Positions 50,617 through 62,863 of a stretch of DNA of 64,000 nucleotides are shown in pieces. Positions within the stretch are counted from its first letter, which is position 1, and every line of letters starts with the position of its first letter. The stretch is from Mangifera indica (taxonomy: Eukaryota > Streptophyta > Magnoliopsida > Sapindales > Anacardiaceae), in assembly GCF_011075055.1 (NCBI RefSeq), contig NC_058151.1, positions 5,226,251 through 5,290,250 on the forward strand. The letters are read 5' to 3'. The position numbers and the translations under genes are program-made. The notes beneath the pieces are model-generated. The model was given only the letters and a program-made list of their open reading frames with translations. It ran no database searches and was not told the origin of the DNA.

Positions 50617-50856
50617 CTGAGCGAATCGTTATTACAAGAATTGTTAAAGGGGTAAGAAGAAGATGTAGTCAATGTAGTTAATTGATTTACTTGCCTTGAT
50701 TGTGGAGATGAAACAGCACCGTTTTGATGGGTGTGAAATATAGCACCGCCGGCTACTGCTTATGAATGCGTTGGAGGAGCGCAGCAATGCCAGTACCTTT
50801 AACATTCACCCGCTTTCAAAAGGCATCGAAATTTCAATTTTTTATTTTCTTACGAA

Positions 50857-52146
50857 GGCCGAAAGACAATTCCCACATAATGTTTAGTATATTGATAGGT
50901 TATATATGTTAATTTTTAAAAATTTATCTGTTAATTATTATTATTAGAAAAATTTATTAATTATAAAAATAAAAATATCATTTAATCAATGATATTAAAA
51001 AAAAATTATCACATTTTCTTTAGTTTAATTTTAAAAATTAACAATTTGCTTTCAATTTAGTTTTTAAAACTTACTTTTTTTCTCTTAGGGTTTTATTATT
51101 TAACTCATAACAACTACTCTCTCAAATTTTAAAACATTCCAATAACACCCCACAAAATGTGTCATCGACCCGATGGTATTGTATTTGTATAGTTTTATAA
51201 AAAATTTTAATAGATGGTATTGTGTTTATATAGTTTTTCAATAGAGATTCGGACCTCCCTAAAACTTCTTCTTTGTTGGGTTTTGCCAAAAACTCTAACA
51301 ATTTGAACTCATTCTGGTGTGCTCTCATATGCATATGTAGATTCTCATCTCGCTTGAACCCTTTACCGCAAACATTGCAAAAGTGTATATGTTTTGCGAG
51401 TAGCTTAACTGCATTGATCTCCACCACCTCATAATCCAATTTCAATTCAAACTCTATTTTTTTATTTTTGCATCACTTTTCCTAAAACAGCAACGGGTTT
51501 TAGGAGTGTTGAATGTGGAGTTAGTTATGGATTGGAGTAGGCAATCAAGGTAACATCATTGAGGGTTATTTGTTGAATGTCTATTTGTTGTTTATCGACG
51601 AAGACCTAGTGGTATTATATTCATATAGTTTCATAAAACTATTTAAGAGATGGTATTGTATTCTTACAATTTTCGATAGAAATCTAGATCTCCCTCTTGT
51701 TTTTTGCCCAAAAAATAATTATGAAAGAGCTAGAAATACCATTAAGAAGGGAGAAGGTGCTAGATAAATAGTTGACGATATATCAGAAAAAATCACTAAG
51801 AAAAACAATCATAGAAAGAGAGAATACATTTTATGGGGGTGTAATTGCGATGTTATAAAATTTGAGGGGGTGATGATGAGTAAAATAATAAAAGCCTAGA
51901 AGGAGGGGGAGAAGGTAAGTTTTTAAAACTAAATTAAGGAAAAAATTATCATTTTTTAAAACTAAACTCAAGAAAGGGAATAAAATTTTATTTTTTTATA
52001 CTACTGATTAAATAATAATTTTATTCTTATAATTAACAATTTTTTTTAATGGTAACAATTGAAGAATGGGTATTTGAATTTTCAAAAATTAGTGAATATA
52101 ACTTTGTCAATGGACCAAACTTTGAGTGGGAATAAGTCTTTTGGCC
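50857..52146. mobile_element. MULE-like element, copy I, carrying a gene fragment (probable Pack-MULE)
   Basis: The left end is GGCCGAAAGACAATTCCCAC and the right end GAGTGGGAATAAGTCTTTTG + GCC. The flanks tcttacgaa (50848-50856) and tcttataaa (52147-52155) agree at 7 of 9, both differences being C/G to T/A changes at a CpG. It is the longest copy. Its core holds a C2H2 zinc-finger segment and two copies (about 51170-51275 and 51600-51715) of a unit with 'gatggtattgta', 'tatagttt' and 'tagatctccct'-like words. Confidence 0.75.
51262..51460 (-). pseudogene. Captured C2H2 zinc-finger fragment, STOP1-like
   Basis: The - strand reads DYEVVEINAVKLLAKHIHFC, then NVCGKGFKRDENLHMHMRAH, then QNEFKLLEFLAKPNKEE. 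The finger has the C-x2-C-x12-H-x3-H spacing. The sequence before and after it (VVE..A..LLAKH, AH..E.K, KPNK) resembles the first finger region of STOP1-type transcription factors, which control proton and aluminium tolerance in plants. Only this segment is present, and unrelated sequence follows within the 107-codon frame. Location between MULE-like arms suggests capture by the transposon. Not a functional gene. Confidence 0.6.
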
Positions 52147-52545
52147 TCTTATAAATAAATATTTTAGCAATCTTCAAACATAACTTCATTCTAAATAAAC
52201 CCCTAAAACTAATAAAGGTTATTCAACCCCTAACTTCATCAACTACTTTTTACTAATTTCTCTAAGCATTACCATATCATGTTATATCAATAAAATTGAA
52301 TTTTGTTTCATGTAGAGAAGAATTTGTAATAATTTTGTTTATTGAAGAATGTTTTAACCAAGGGCAAAGCTAGAAATTTTTTTCTATGGGGGCCAAATGT
52401 ATTTCTAAATGAATCAAGGAGCCACAAGTAAGAAGCTACATTTATAAGGTTTAAAGGTTTTTCAAAACTTGGCATGGCCAAAGGGTCATACCTGAACTTA
52501 TATGGATTCATTTAATAAAATCCTACATAGTTTTAAAGTTTTTGT

Positions 52546-53118
52546 AGGCCACCCCAAGCTTGTATGTTTGTGTGTGGTTGTTCTAAGTTCGAACTTCTAA
52601 CTTCTAACTTCTAACTTACCCCAAGCTTGTATGTGTGTGTGTGTGGTGGTTCTAACTTCTAACTTCTAACTTCTAAGTTACCCTAAGCTTGTTTGTGTGT
52701 ACCTTTGGTTCTAACTTCTAACTTCTAATTTACCCCAAGCTTGTATGTGTGTGTGTGGTGGTTCTAAGTTCTAAGTTCTAACTTAGCCCAAGTTTGTATG
52801 TGTGTGTGGTGGTTCTAAGTTCTAACTTTTAACTTAGCCCAAGCTTTTATGTGTGTGTGTGTGTGTGTGTCTTCTAATTTAACCCAAGCTTGTATGTGGC
52901 CTCACCTTTGGTTCTAAGTTCTATCTTCTAACTTAAACACATTACTTGAGTCCATGTGTGTGTGTGTGTGTGTGGTTCTAAGTTCTAACTTCTAACTTAC
53001 CCCAAGCTTGTATATGTATATGTGTGTGTGTCTTCTAACTTACCCTAAGCTTGTGGCCCCACTTTTGGTTCTAAGCTCTATCTTCTAACTTAAACATATT
53101 ACTTGAGTTTTTGTGTGT
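52546..53118. repeat. Minisatellite with nested TG microsatellites
   Basis: About nine irregular units of 45 to 65 bp (two spacings are nearer 110). Each has CCAAGCTTGTATGTG, a TG run of variable length, then repeated TTCTAACTTCTAACTT words. Starts of 'aagctt'-type words are near 52555, 52622, 52685, 52736, 52839, 52883, 52999 and 53044. Some units also share 'ggccccacttttggttctaa' -like tails. Confidence 0.9.
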
Positions 53119-53127
53119 GTATAGTAA

Positions 53128-53305
53128 TATTATATGTACAAATAATGTATACAAACTTTTATGTATAATCTCATGTGATAATATTTGATTGGACAATTTT
53201 AAATTAGGAAAAAAATAAACAAACACATCATCTAGGTATAAGTTGTCACCTCAGTTTATATAAAAAAGTTCGTACAATTTGTTTATACGTATAATTTTAT
53301 TTATA
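53128..53305. mobile_element. Possible foldback MITE
   Basis: Left 'tatgtacaaataatgtatac' and right, reversed, 'ataaacaaattgtacgaact' with central 'tgataatatttgattggac'. Resembles the second foldback family, divergent. Confidence 0.35.
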
Positions 53306-54763
53306 TATATTTATGGTTTTATGACGATGAACAAATAACCAATATAATTTCTAGAGTTTCTTTCTGATATAGAGAAAAACTTATAAACAAAATTGTTGTT
53401 TGATTTATTGTGTTATTTGTAAATCTTTGGTTGTCTAAGAAACATCTGCTTATTCATATCTATTTGAGCAATCATGATCAACAATTAGTTACAACAACTA
53501 TGACCAAGCACACTGTCTGTTTGTAATCATTCAAGGGTACATCTGGACTTTCCATATCAAAGCAATGAGAAAAGCTCTACAAAGTCATATTCTCATTGAC
53601 ATCTACAAGTTAAAATTTATGTCTGTTCTTATTTTCTTTATGTTTGATCAATCTTACACCATAATGGATATCAGAACTCATTATTAAGTCATCAGCACTA
53701 CTACCTTAGCTCATCTTGCACAAGGCTTCACAAGTGTACATAAGTTAATGATGAGAAATTTCATCAATAGTTTAATGTTGAGTGATCCTTTGTTCCTTAC
53801 CATCATAAGCGTTAATCATTCATTAATCATTGACATATCAATCTTCTCTTATGGCTGATGGAATGGCATATGAAAGTCTTGGATAACTAGACATCCAAGA
53901 AATTTGACATAAGTCTAGGATCATTTTGTCCCATTGCAGGTAATTAACCAACCACAACAACTAATAAATAGTAGACGACCCTCAATTTGGCTACCCAATT
54001 GAGATCAACTAGGGGAAACCTTTCCAACATCGCCGAATAGACACATAATACTACACCAATAGTATCATCATCACCAATAGATTCAATCTTGCAAAGGAGG
54101 ACAACTATGAAAACATATGTGATTCCTTTAATCACCATTCACTCTCGCCATCAACGACAATGGTGGAACACTATTGAACAGAGGATTTATAGTCCTCCTC
54201 AACACTCTACACATCCCAAATCTACTAACTCTCAATAGAAACCCCCTCAACAAGGAAAGCATCAAAATGCATTCAACAAAAACAACATCCTAGGTCTACC
54301 ACTAATCCCAAGATGTTAATAGGCCTAACAATAGTAAAAGACCAAATGCACTTCAACAAATAATATCCTTCAAGCAGCAAGACAAACTACTTGTCAAGTG
54401 GACACTATACACAAACCATCACTACGTGTAGGTGAGGTAATTCAAACCATCAAGTCCAAGGAACAAAATGTCAATCAATGGATAACTCTTATAGACACAC
54501 AAAGCATACCTCATGTCAAAAGGATTAACCATCACCAATCATTCTTAGAATTAATCATCTCAAGGTTCAATTCTTGTACGTGCTAGATTTGGGTACTTTG
54601 AATATTTAGTTAATGCCACAAACATTGTATTAAAGCATTTGAGATATCTCAAGCTATCAAATAACTCTACAATAAAAAAACTCCCAAAGTTCATTTACAA
54701 GCTATAGAGTTTGCAATATCAAACACTTTATTATAGCAATTACCTAGAGATGTAATTCCTAAT
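53306..54763. other. Possible decayed LTR-retrotransposon interior
   Basis: A PBS-like 'tggatatcagaac' occurs near 53671. A later stretch of short frames reads like broken gag-type sequence (CQVDTIHKP near 54395), but no motif is complete. I cannot assign it with confidence. Confidence 0.25.
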
Positions 54764-55198
54764 TGTTAGAAAATTTTCCAACGTGGGTTAAAATTAATTT
54801 TAATTATAGTTTAATTAAACTGGATAATTAAATACTCTAATGATAGTTTATACATATACTTAAGTGATCAATAAAATAAATTTAATATACTTAAAAGTTA
54901 TGATACAGATAGATGGTATCAGTGCGAGTCCTACGGTTTATTAAACCTTTAATGCAGAGTCCAATAACCTACAATGAATTTGTTGAGTCACCTTTTCTAA
55001 ACCATAACAAAACAACTTTATCCATTGAAAGGTATTGAGACCTACCACTTTAATACTAGAAAATTTTAGAAAATTAAGAGATTTAGAAGGCATAATGTAT
55101 TAGGTATTCCTATAACTTAAAATTTTTTAATTTAATATTTTATAACTTGATCTTGTGAATTGATTGATTTTGTTTAGTTCATAAAAAATAATCTTACA
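54764..55198 (+). mobile_element. Single LTR with adjacent primer-binding site
   Basis: A 435-bp stretch starts TGTTAGAAAATTTTCC and ends CTTACA. It is followed after 2 bp by TGGTATCGAAGCC (55201-55213), a near match to the Met-tRNA primer-binding site TGGTATCAGAGCC. No second LTR was found downstream in the window, so the rest of the element is lost or diverged. Confidence 0.55.
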
Positions 55199-56840
55199 TG
55201 TGGTATCGAAGCCAAAAGCATTAGGTTGTGGAATTTGAATTTGTGGAAATGGAAAACAATGAAGAAAATTTTGGAGTACAATAACTCACCATTTTGTGTA
55301 GCAGTGTAGACAGTACTCTAATTGACCAAAAAAACAAAACTCTCAATGATCTCAAACCAATGAAGACTCATTAACATCTAGGATGAGAGAAAACCGGAAT
55401 GAGTTATTCTCCTTATATAGAAAAATCAAGGTAGATTGAGAATCAATCATGATAGTCTAAGTCAATCTTAAGACATGTGTACACCATCTCATGATGCAAA
55501 GAAGATGTGTTTAATTAGAGTTCATGGAGAAGTGACACAACATGACTAGTGCATGGCATAAAGCATATGAAACTCCACATGACACCCATTTGAATAGAAA
55601 GTTAGAAAGTTTTTAAAGTCCTACTCACACTTCAAAAACTATGGGATAATTGTTATACAGTAAACAAGTTTGGAGGGAAAGGGGTCAAGGGGGTTCACCC
55701 CCCTTGACTTGAAAAGAAAATTTCATGTTTTATGTATATACAATTTTCCCCTTATATCATATGTGTAATATTATGTTATAAAATATGTTTTTAATCTTTG
55801 AACAAGTAAACAAGGGTAGATTCTAGCCTTTGTTCAAACTCAAAAACAAATTCGACTCAAATGCGCCCAAAGCAAGTTCAATTCAAACGAATTCGAGCTC
55901 CAACTTAAACCTAAGAGTTAAAAATATTATAGTTTAAGTTCAAGTTTGAGGAGTATTCAATTCACCCAACTCATAAGCCAGAAAAAATTTTATATAAATA
56001 AACTAAAACAACATGATGTTGACTAATACACATCATAACGATGTTATTTTAGTTTTTTTTTTTTTTTTTTTGCTTAGTTATGATATCAAACTAAGCTCAA
56101 AACTTAACTCAATTCAAACTCAAACTTGAATCTCTGCAAATGAGTCAAGTTTGAACAACTTGAGGGGAGCTCGACAAGCTAAAGTGATGGTTTAAATTAA
56201 AAAGGATAAAGTAATTTCATTAATTTATTTGTTGACAAAATTAGTATTGATTTTACTGGTTGTCACTGCTAGTGTAAAGAGAGCATTTTTAACAATGAAT
56301 TTTGTGAAAAATTGTTTACAAAATATAATTAGTTATGAATGATTGAATGATAGTTTAGTTGTGTATATGAACTTTTTTTTTATAATATTGGTAATAATTT
56401 CATTATGCAATATTTAAAAAATGTAAAATCATGTTGAGGACAATTATAAACATATTAGTTAATAATATTTATTAATACAAATATTTTTATTTATTTTAAT
56501 TTAAAATATATTTATAAAATTGTAGCTTTAACCCTTCTAAGTTTTGATTTTAGATCTACCACTGACATTAAATTATATCCTCCAAAGTAACTTCTAAAGG
56601 AGTCGCTAACCATGAAAACAACAATTTGCACCTCGATCTATGGATAATTTGTTACCCAAAGAAAAAATTATTTACCAGTTGACATTTATTCCATATCAGT
56701 CACTGACAATGAAAAATAATAACTTTCTATCTTATTAAGATATGATTGTTATTTTATCTCTAATATGCAAATTAGGAAGTTAATTTGTGAATTTAAATTA
56801 GTAATGTAACTAACAAGATTATAACAGTTCCCTTCATCTA
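55199..56840. other. Intergenic, remnants of retrotransposon interior
   Basis: AT-rich, no open frame of note. It includes a perfect hairpin at 55684-55708 (GTCAAGGGGG, 5-base loop, complement) and a T-run near 56050. Confidence 0.4.
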
Positions 56841-57245
56841 ATGAATATAAAGGATCATCTAGTGGTAATGGGGAAAAAGAAAGAAAAGCAATTGAACTGG
56901 AATCATTCCAGAACCTGCCTACAGAATGCTGCTTTCCTCCTGGTTTTTAGCAAGTGCTGATCTGAGTGATTCTAAGCGATGGTTGTGCAATATGGTTTTA
57001 TGGGCTGGTAGTGGCTTGCAGTCATACAAAAGCCTGGTTTCTTTGCTGCAATTACAGTCTTTGGTCCGAGGTTGTGCCCTAGGTAGTTTTGATACTGGTT
57101 GGGGTTCTTTTGGTAGCTACTGTAAATAGTTTGCTGCTGTTATCTTACCTAATGTGGAGGTAGTAAGATAAGATGAGCTTAGTTCGTTTTTTCTGTTTTA
57201 ATGTTTCACTTTTTTAATAAAATTTATTTATCAAAAAAAAAAAAA
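56840..57245 (+). mobile_element. Poly(A)-tailed retroposon fragment (LINE-like or processed)
   Basis: A GC-richer block contains a 67-codon frame (56926-57129). It is followed by T-rich sequence, AATAAA at about 57216 and a run of 13 A (57233-57245). Such a 3' end fits a 5'-truncated LINE or retroposed transcript. I could not identify a target duplication or reverse-transcriptase motif, so the class is open. Confidence 0.4.
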
Positions 57246-57909
57246 GTTCAGTAAAAATTCAGATATACAACTTCATATGGCTAATATCTAACAGTTAATA
57301 AGATCATCTTAATTAGTATTATCCTAAGTTAAATAAAGAGACTCTCACATTACTCTAGTTAATCTATTTACACTTTTTTAAAACACTTTTTTAGAGTTAT
57401 TGTAAATATAAACCTGATATATATATATATAATTGGTAACGAGAAACTTTAGAACAAATGTGATTTATCCAAATAAACGTTCATGAATGTAAAGGGTTAC
57501 ATATAAACATATTATGTGGCCGGTGAAATTGTACAATAAGTGCATCACACTTCAAATGTCTTAATTTTCCAAGCTTGTGTCTCTTGATCCTGAAATTCTT
57601 AGAAATTCCATCTAACAATCAATGTTTAATGGTAAAGTGAATCATATATAAATACACAAAAAATAAAATTAATTAATTTATATTAAATAAGACAGTAAAT
57701 TTTTTATTTTTCAAAATTATAGGTTGTTCTTTGTATGAGAGTTAAGACTCGCATGTCATGCTCTTGATTGGTTAGATTTAAAATTCTTTTCGGGATCTCA
57801 AATAAAAAGGTTGGACTGGGCTACAGCCAATGGGCTAACTCTGCCTTATACCAAACTCCACGGTTTAACACTTCTATTATAATCAAGTAAATAAATACAA
57901 TAGCAATAT

Positions 57910-58115
57910 TATGTATATATACTTTTAGGATATAATTTAGTTATATAAATAATATATTATTATATAATTAGATGATAATTTAGATACATAAATAATATAT
58001 CATGATGTGAATGAATTTTACTTTATTTTTAATTCAAAATTATCTAATTATATAATAACACATAATTCATATATTTAAATATATACTAAAAATATATATG
58101 CATAGTTTTATGGTA
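57910..58115. mobile_element. Foldback MITE (second family)
   Basis: Inverted halves: 'atgtatatatacttttagga' on the left and, reversed, 'actatgcatatatatttttag' in outline on the right. 'tatataattagatgataatt' and 'aattatctaattatataata' face each other in the middle. Confidence 0.55.
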
Positions 58116-58366
58116 AATACAATTGTTTTTAAAACATGAATATCTTTAGTATAAGTGATTGCTAAATAAGTAATATTATGTGATAAATAATATATACAAC
58201 TTTATGTATAAATAATAAAAAGATAATTTAAAATTAGAAATAAAGTTACACTAAATTATATGATGATATATAATTATTTATGTATGAGATTTAAATAAAT
58301 GAAATTACAAACCCAAGTATTATAGTAAAGTGACATCTATAAAATAATTGTTCTTGGCATAATCCA
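58116..58366. mobile_element. Degenerate foldback MITE-like stretch
   Basis: Between about 58165 and 58290, 'tgataaataatatatacaac', 'aattagaaataaagttacac' and 'atgatatataattatttatg' follow the second foldback family's order with loss of the ends. Confidence 0.3.
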
Positions 58367-58369
58367 TTA

Positions 58370-58851
58370 GGGGGCGTTTGGTTTGGGTAATGTTTGATTA
58401 CTAAAATAGAAAGATTACCTTGAAGATAGATTACTTATAAGATTACTGGGTATAAATGATTAATATGTTTGATAAAATTTGATAGGTATAAATAATTATT
58501 GTGTTTGGTTAAATGTAATAAAAGATTACTAGTAAATTATTTTACTTAAATGTCTTTGCATATAATTATTTTTAAATATTTTTTATATTATTTGTCATAT
58601 TAATTAAAAATAAATTTATTTTTATCTCAAAAAATTAATAAATAATAATTTTTCTATAATAAACTCAAGATTACCCCAGTAATCTTTAAATACCTAAGGT
58701 GAAAGTGGTAATCAGATTACCACCTATATTACCTGTCACGTCAGCATTGGTAATAGAATATTACTATAATCTTTTATTACTGACAAATCAAACAAGGGAA
58801 TAAAAGATAGATTACCAAGGTAATAACAAATTCTCCCAACCAAACGCACCC
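58370..58851. mobile_element. Tourist-like (PIF/Harbinger) MITE
   Basis: It starts GGGGGCGTTTGGTTTGGG and ends, reversed, GGGTGCGTTTGGTTGGGAGA. The target duplication TTA is at 58367-58369 and 58852-58854. It is 482 bp with repeated 'gattac' words in both orientations. TTA/TAA target and GGG...GTTTGGTT ends are typical of Tourist-type elements. Confidence 0.85.
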
Positions 58852-59120
58852 TTAGGGTTTTCCAATATAGAATTGTATTTTACCAACTTATGTACGGTCA
58901 TAAAGTCAGATATGTGGTTACTTTCTATAACCCTCCTAATTTTTTCTTACTTTTTAACATCCCTTACTTTTTTCTTTAATAACGAGTTTGTCCTAAACTA
59001 AATTACAAAGTGGGACAAAAATAACAAGTAGACCCCAGCTAGATTAAACTTTTCGTTATTAATTCAGATATCTTAAGTCAAATTAAATTAAATCATCCAA
59101 TCCATTATATTTAAAATCAA

Positions 59121-59262
59121 TAATACTATATACACAAATAATGATATATTATTATATAATTAAATATTATTTTATTTTTAATTTTTAACTATTTAATCAT
59201 ATGATAATATATCATTATTTGTAATAAAATTATATATAAAAATTGTGTATATAGCGCTACTC
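59121..59262. mobile_element. Foldback MITE (second family)
   Basis: Ends 'atactatatacacaaataat' and, reversed, 'gctatatacacaattttta'. The centre has 'tattattatataattaaata' opposite 'taatcatatgataatatat'. Confidence 0.6.
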
Positions 59263-60699
59263 ATTTAGAATATGTCTTTTTTTATAATCGATAAGCTTTT
59301 CCGTATTTGTTAGACAGATAAACTTAAAGTACAATAATTAGACTTATAACCATTAATTAGAGAAGACAAAGTTTCACAAATGTTTACAAAAAACATTTCT
59401 AGTAATTTTAAAAATTTTCAATGCGTGCATGTTTTATGGACGTGCAGAAGGATTGTAAGTAAGTAGGGTATAGTTAGACATTTTACAAATTTTAATGGGT
59501 AATTAGAAATGGGGTTGAAAAGATAAATAATGGAGATCAAAGGATTCGCATACACATTATATTTTTTTATTTTTTCTTAACAAAAAATTATTATACAAAA
59601 TTCAAATTTTTTTCTTTTTTGGGTTGAAAATTCCCAAGTAAACTTTATCCTAATTATTTAATATGTATCATATATCTACATTTAGTTGATTTTCGAATCA
59701 TATACTATATAAAGACGGGCTAGCTAGCTAGCAATTAGGTGTCACATGATTTACACAAAAATTATTAACATAAATAGGTGTTCACATGAAGCTTATACGT
59801 ACCCAAAGACTTCACATGATATAAAAAATTTCTTTTCAGAGAGCCAACCCTAGCTGTTGCAATAAATGCTTCTGTTTTTCATTATTTAGTTCAACCATGT
59901 CTTATTATATATGTAAAGATGTTTAAACGTTTAGTATTAAGTTTTGGAATTATACTAGATTGGGATTGGTTAAAAGCCTCTTTAATATTCCTTGTTTCTG
60001 AGCGACACTTATTTTTTTTTTTTGAGTAAAGGTATATATTAGAAAAATAGGAAAACAAGAAGTCTTTAAAACGGTTTGGAGACATCCTAAACTCAACCTT
60101 CCTGACAAAAAAGATAGTATGAAAGAAAACTAAGGTCTATAATTTATTTTATATTTTTTTCATAAAATCTTTTATATTTCATCCGCTTTGTCTTAAAAGT
60201 ATCCTTATTAAAAGGGTTTTTCTATAATTTTATAAGGGAATGTTTAATATTTTTAGGAAAGTTGTTGGTAAAATTTTTACATCTTTTCTACTCCTTTATA
60301 ATTACAAATTTTTCTTAATTTTTTTGTTACAACATTTTTGCTCTACCCACAATATGTTTTGGCAAAATTCCTAATATGTACTTTTGATGCTAATCACAAT
60401 TTTAGCAAAAGCAAACTTTTTTAACCAATTACATCTCAACATCTCAACATCTCATCACAGACGGAGACAACCTTGCAATTGCAATATTTCTTTAAATGAA
60501 ATCCCAAAATTGACAACATGATGGTTTAATTAGTAAATTAAATCAAATTAAGCAATTTTTTAAACCATTATTAAAAAAAAAAAACTCTTTAATTCCACTT
60601 TAATTTGCACCGTTTGAGAAAACGACATCACATTTCTCTCTCTCTATTAATTAATGCATTAAATTTGTAAACAATTAATTACACAATTAATTTGTGGAT

Positions 60700-60850
60700 G
60701 AATAAAATTATATATATTTATTTTAAATATATATATAATATATATATATATATTATTATATGATTGAATAATTTTAAATTAAAAATAAAATAATAATTAA
60801 TTATATAATAATATATATAAATATATATATTTAAAATAAATATATATTGT
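60700..60850. mobile_element. Foldback MITE (second family)
   Basis: Ends 'attatatatatttattttaa' and 'ttaaaataaatatatattg' are inverted. The centre has 'tatgattgaataattttaaa' and 'taattaattatataataata'. Confidence 0.6.
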
Positions 60851-61405
60851 ATTTGTCTTTGTTGGTTCTCGTGCAGCAACAGGAGCAGCTTTTAACTTAT
60901 TTAACAAAAAAGGGCTTTCGGCGCAGGCTGGTGCCATCGCCTCCTGGCTCCTCCGCTTTAGTGTAACTGTGGTCAACTGAGCTTAGAGCACGCCACTTCT
61001 TGCCTTCTATGTTTAAAATTGTTTCCCCTGTTCTGGGGATTGAGTTCATCATTAATCATCTTTTACAAAAGGGGGCTCTTGTGATTCTTCTTTAATTTAT
61101 CCAAATCGACTTTAATGCTAAAATGTTCCATGAAAAAATTCTTTATTGAATGTTATTGTTAGTGGTAGTTTCTAATATAGCATAAATAATGTTATCAATA
61201 TTTTATAATATATGATACATATTTTCGGTCTTTCCTTATATCAAAGATTTTTAATTTAATTTAATTCAAATTAGAATTATATTAACATTTTTTAATCGTA
61301 ATTTAACTCTTAAATATTCGAATTTAAATTAATCTAAAATTATTTATTATTTTTACTCTCCAATATTTTTATTATTTTAATTTCTTTATCAAATTATTCT
61401 AACCT

Positions 61406-61597
61406 ATTATTAATAAATAATAAAACTATGTGTATCTATTTTAAATATATAAATATATATATTTATATATGTCATCATATGATTAGATAATTTTGAATTA
61501 AAGATAAAGTAATACTCAATTATGTGATGACATATATAAGTGTATACACAATTATGTATCAAAGTAGATACACATAGTATTACTCATTAATAAAACA
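61406..61597. mobile_element. Foldback MITE (second family), best-preserved copy
   Basis: Perfect 14-bp inverted repeats ACTATGTGTATCTA (61425-61438) and its complement (61565-61578). Similarity extends outward (TTATTAAT.A.TAATA). 'tatatatgtcatcatatgat' on the left faces 'atgtgatgacatatata' on the right. No open frame. Confidence 0.75.
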
Positions 61598-62711
61598 CAA
61601 AATATAATATTTCATCTTGTTTACAAACGGTTTAAAAATTACATACTAATACCCTTAAAACATATCAATAATCTGACTAAGTGAATCAAATTTTTACTAC
61701 TTAATAATAAAATAAAATATTTAAATAAAAAAAATAATATGAGTAATTATAACTATATAAATATATAATTATATGTAATTTATAAATATTTTAACCGCTA
61801 TTGATATTGTCTTTCAATATTTCTATAATTTATCCATAATAAATTATATTAAAGTAAAATTTTTTAAAAACATTTGAATCAATTTAGAGTATAACCAACT
61901 ACTTTCGTATAAATTTTAATATTAATCAATTTAATTTTAAATTATATTTGATTAATATAAAATAAATTTTATATCAAAAAATTAACTATAACTTGATTTT
62001 TTTTTTGTTATATTGTATTGAGTTAAAAGATTATATTAAAAATTGTCAGTTCAATACAAAGTTTATGAAAATGCATTTAGTAGAAATTAATAAAGATATT
62101 TTCCTAAAGAATTTTCAGATATAATTTATAAAGATATTACCTTTAAGAGAAAATGACATTTTGTATCCATCAGTACATAGCATTATTTATAAAGGTACAA
62201 AAGGGGTTACAGAGAAAAAAGGCAAATGGGACCATGAAAAGAGAGAAAATTAAAGAGTCTGGATTCTTGAGAGAGACGGACATCTTTTGATTTAATCCTC
62301 TGACATATATCCCATGCCTATGTCACTGCACTTAAAAAATAAAAACAAAATTAAGGTCAATATCATAAGCCTTGTACAGAATCTCATTATATTCTTTCTC
62401 CACTAAAATTAAATTTCACCAATCAAACACTGCTGCTTCCACTCATATTATGCTTCTAGAAAACACATTTGCCTACATCAAAACATTATCTCTTTATTTA
62501 TTTTTAAATTTGCAAATATATTTTTATAAACTCCCATAATAAAAAAATATATTCAATAATTTCTCAAAATCATTAAAACATTTAAGGTTTGATGATCACT
62601 CTTTGGATGAAATTAATTATAATTAATACATTTTAGACTTGGAAAATAAATCAAAAGATAATTAAATAAGAAAGAAGAAAGTAGAATAAGGTGGTAATTA
62701 AGTGATAAAAT

Positions 62712-62855
62712 TATCAATAAAATTATGTGTATTTATTTTAGATAGATGAATATGTATATATTTATATATGTCATCATATGATTAGATGATTTTTAATTAA
62801 TATTAAATTATATAATAATACATATAAGAATATATATATAATTGTGTATAGGTAT
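62712..62855. mobile_element. Foldback MITE (second family), abutting MULE-like copy J
   Basis: Left 'attatgtgtatttattttag', 'tatatgtcatcatatgatta' as in the copy at 61406; right 'ataatacatataagaatata' and 'aattgtgtatag'. Element J begins 9 bp further on, so J landed at its edge. Confidence 0.6.
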
Positions 62856-62863
62856 ATTTAATA

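Larger units (their letters stand above)
58855..62711. other. AT-rich intergenic DNA with foldback MITEs
   Basis: Apart from the MITEs listed separately I see no gene. A short GC-richer island at about 60875-61035 ('ggctggtgccatcgcctcct') stands out but has no convincing frame. 'gctagctagctagc' lies near 59720. Confidence 0.4.

Noticed and set aside
51122..51445. A functional zinc-finger gene of 107 codons
   Set aside because: Only the first finger region resembles a known family; the rest is unrelated, there is no promoter evidence, and it sits between transposon arms.
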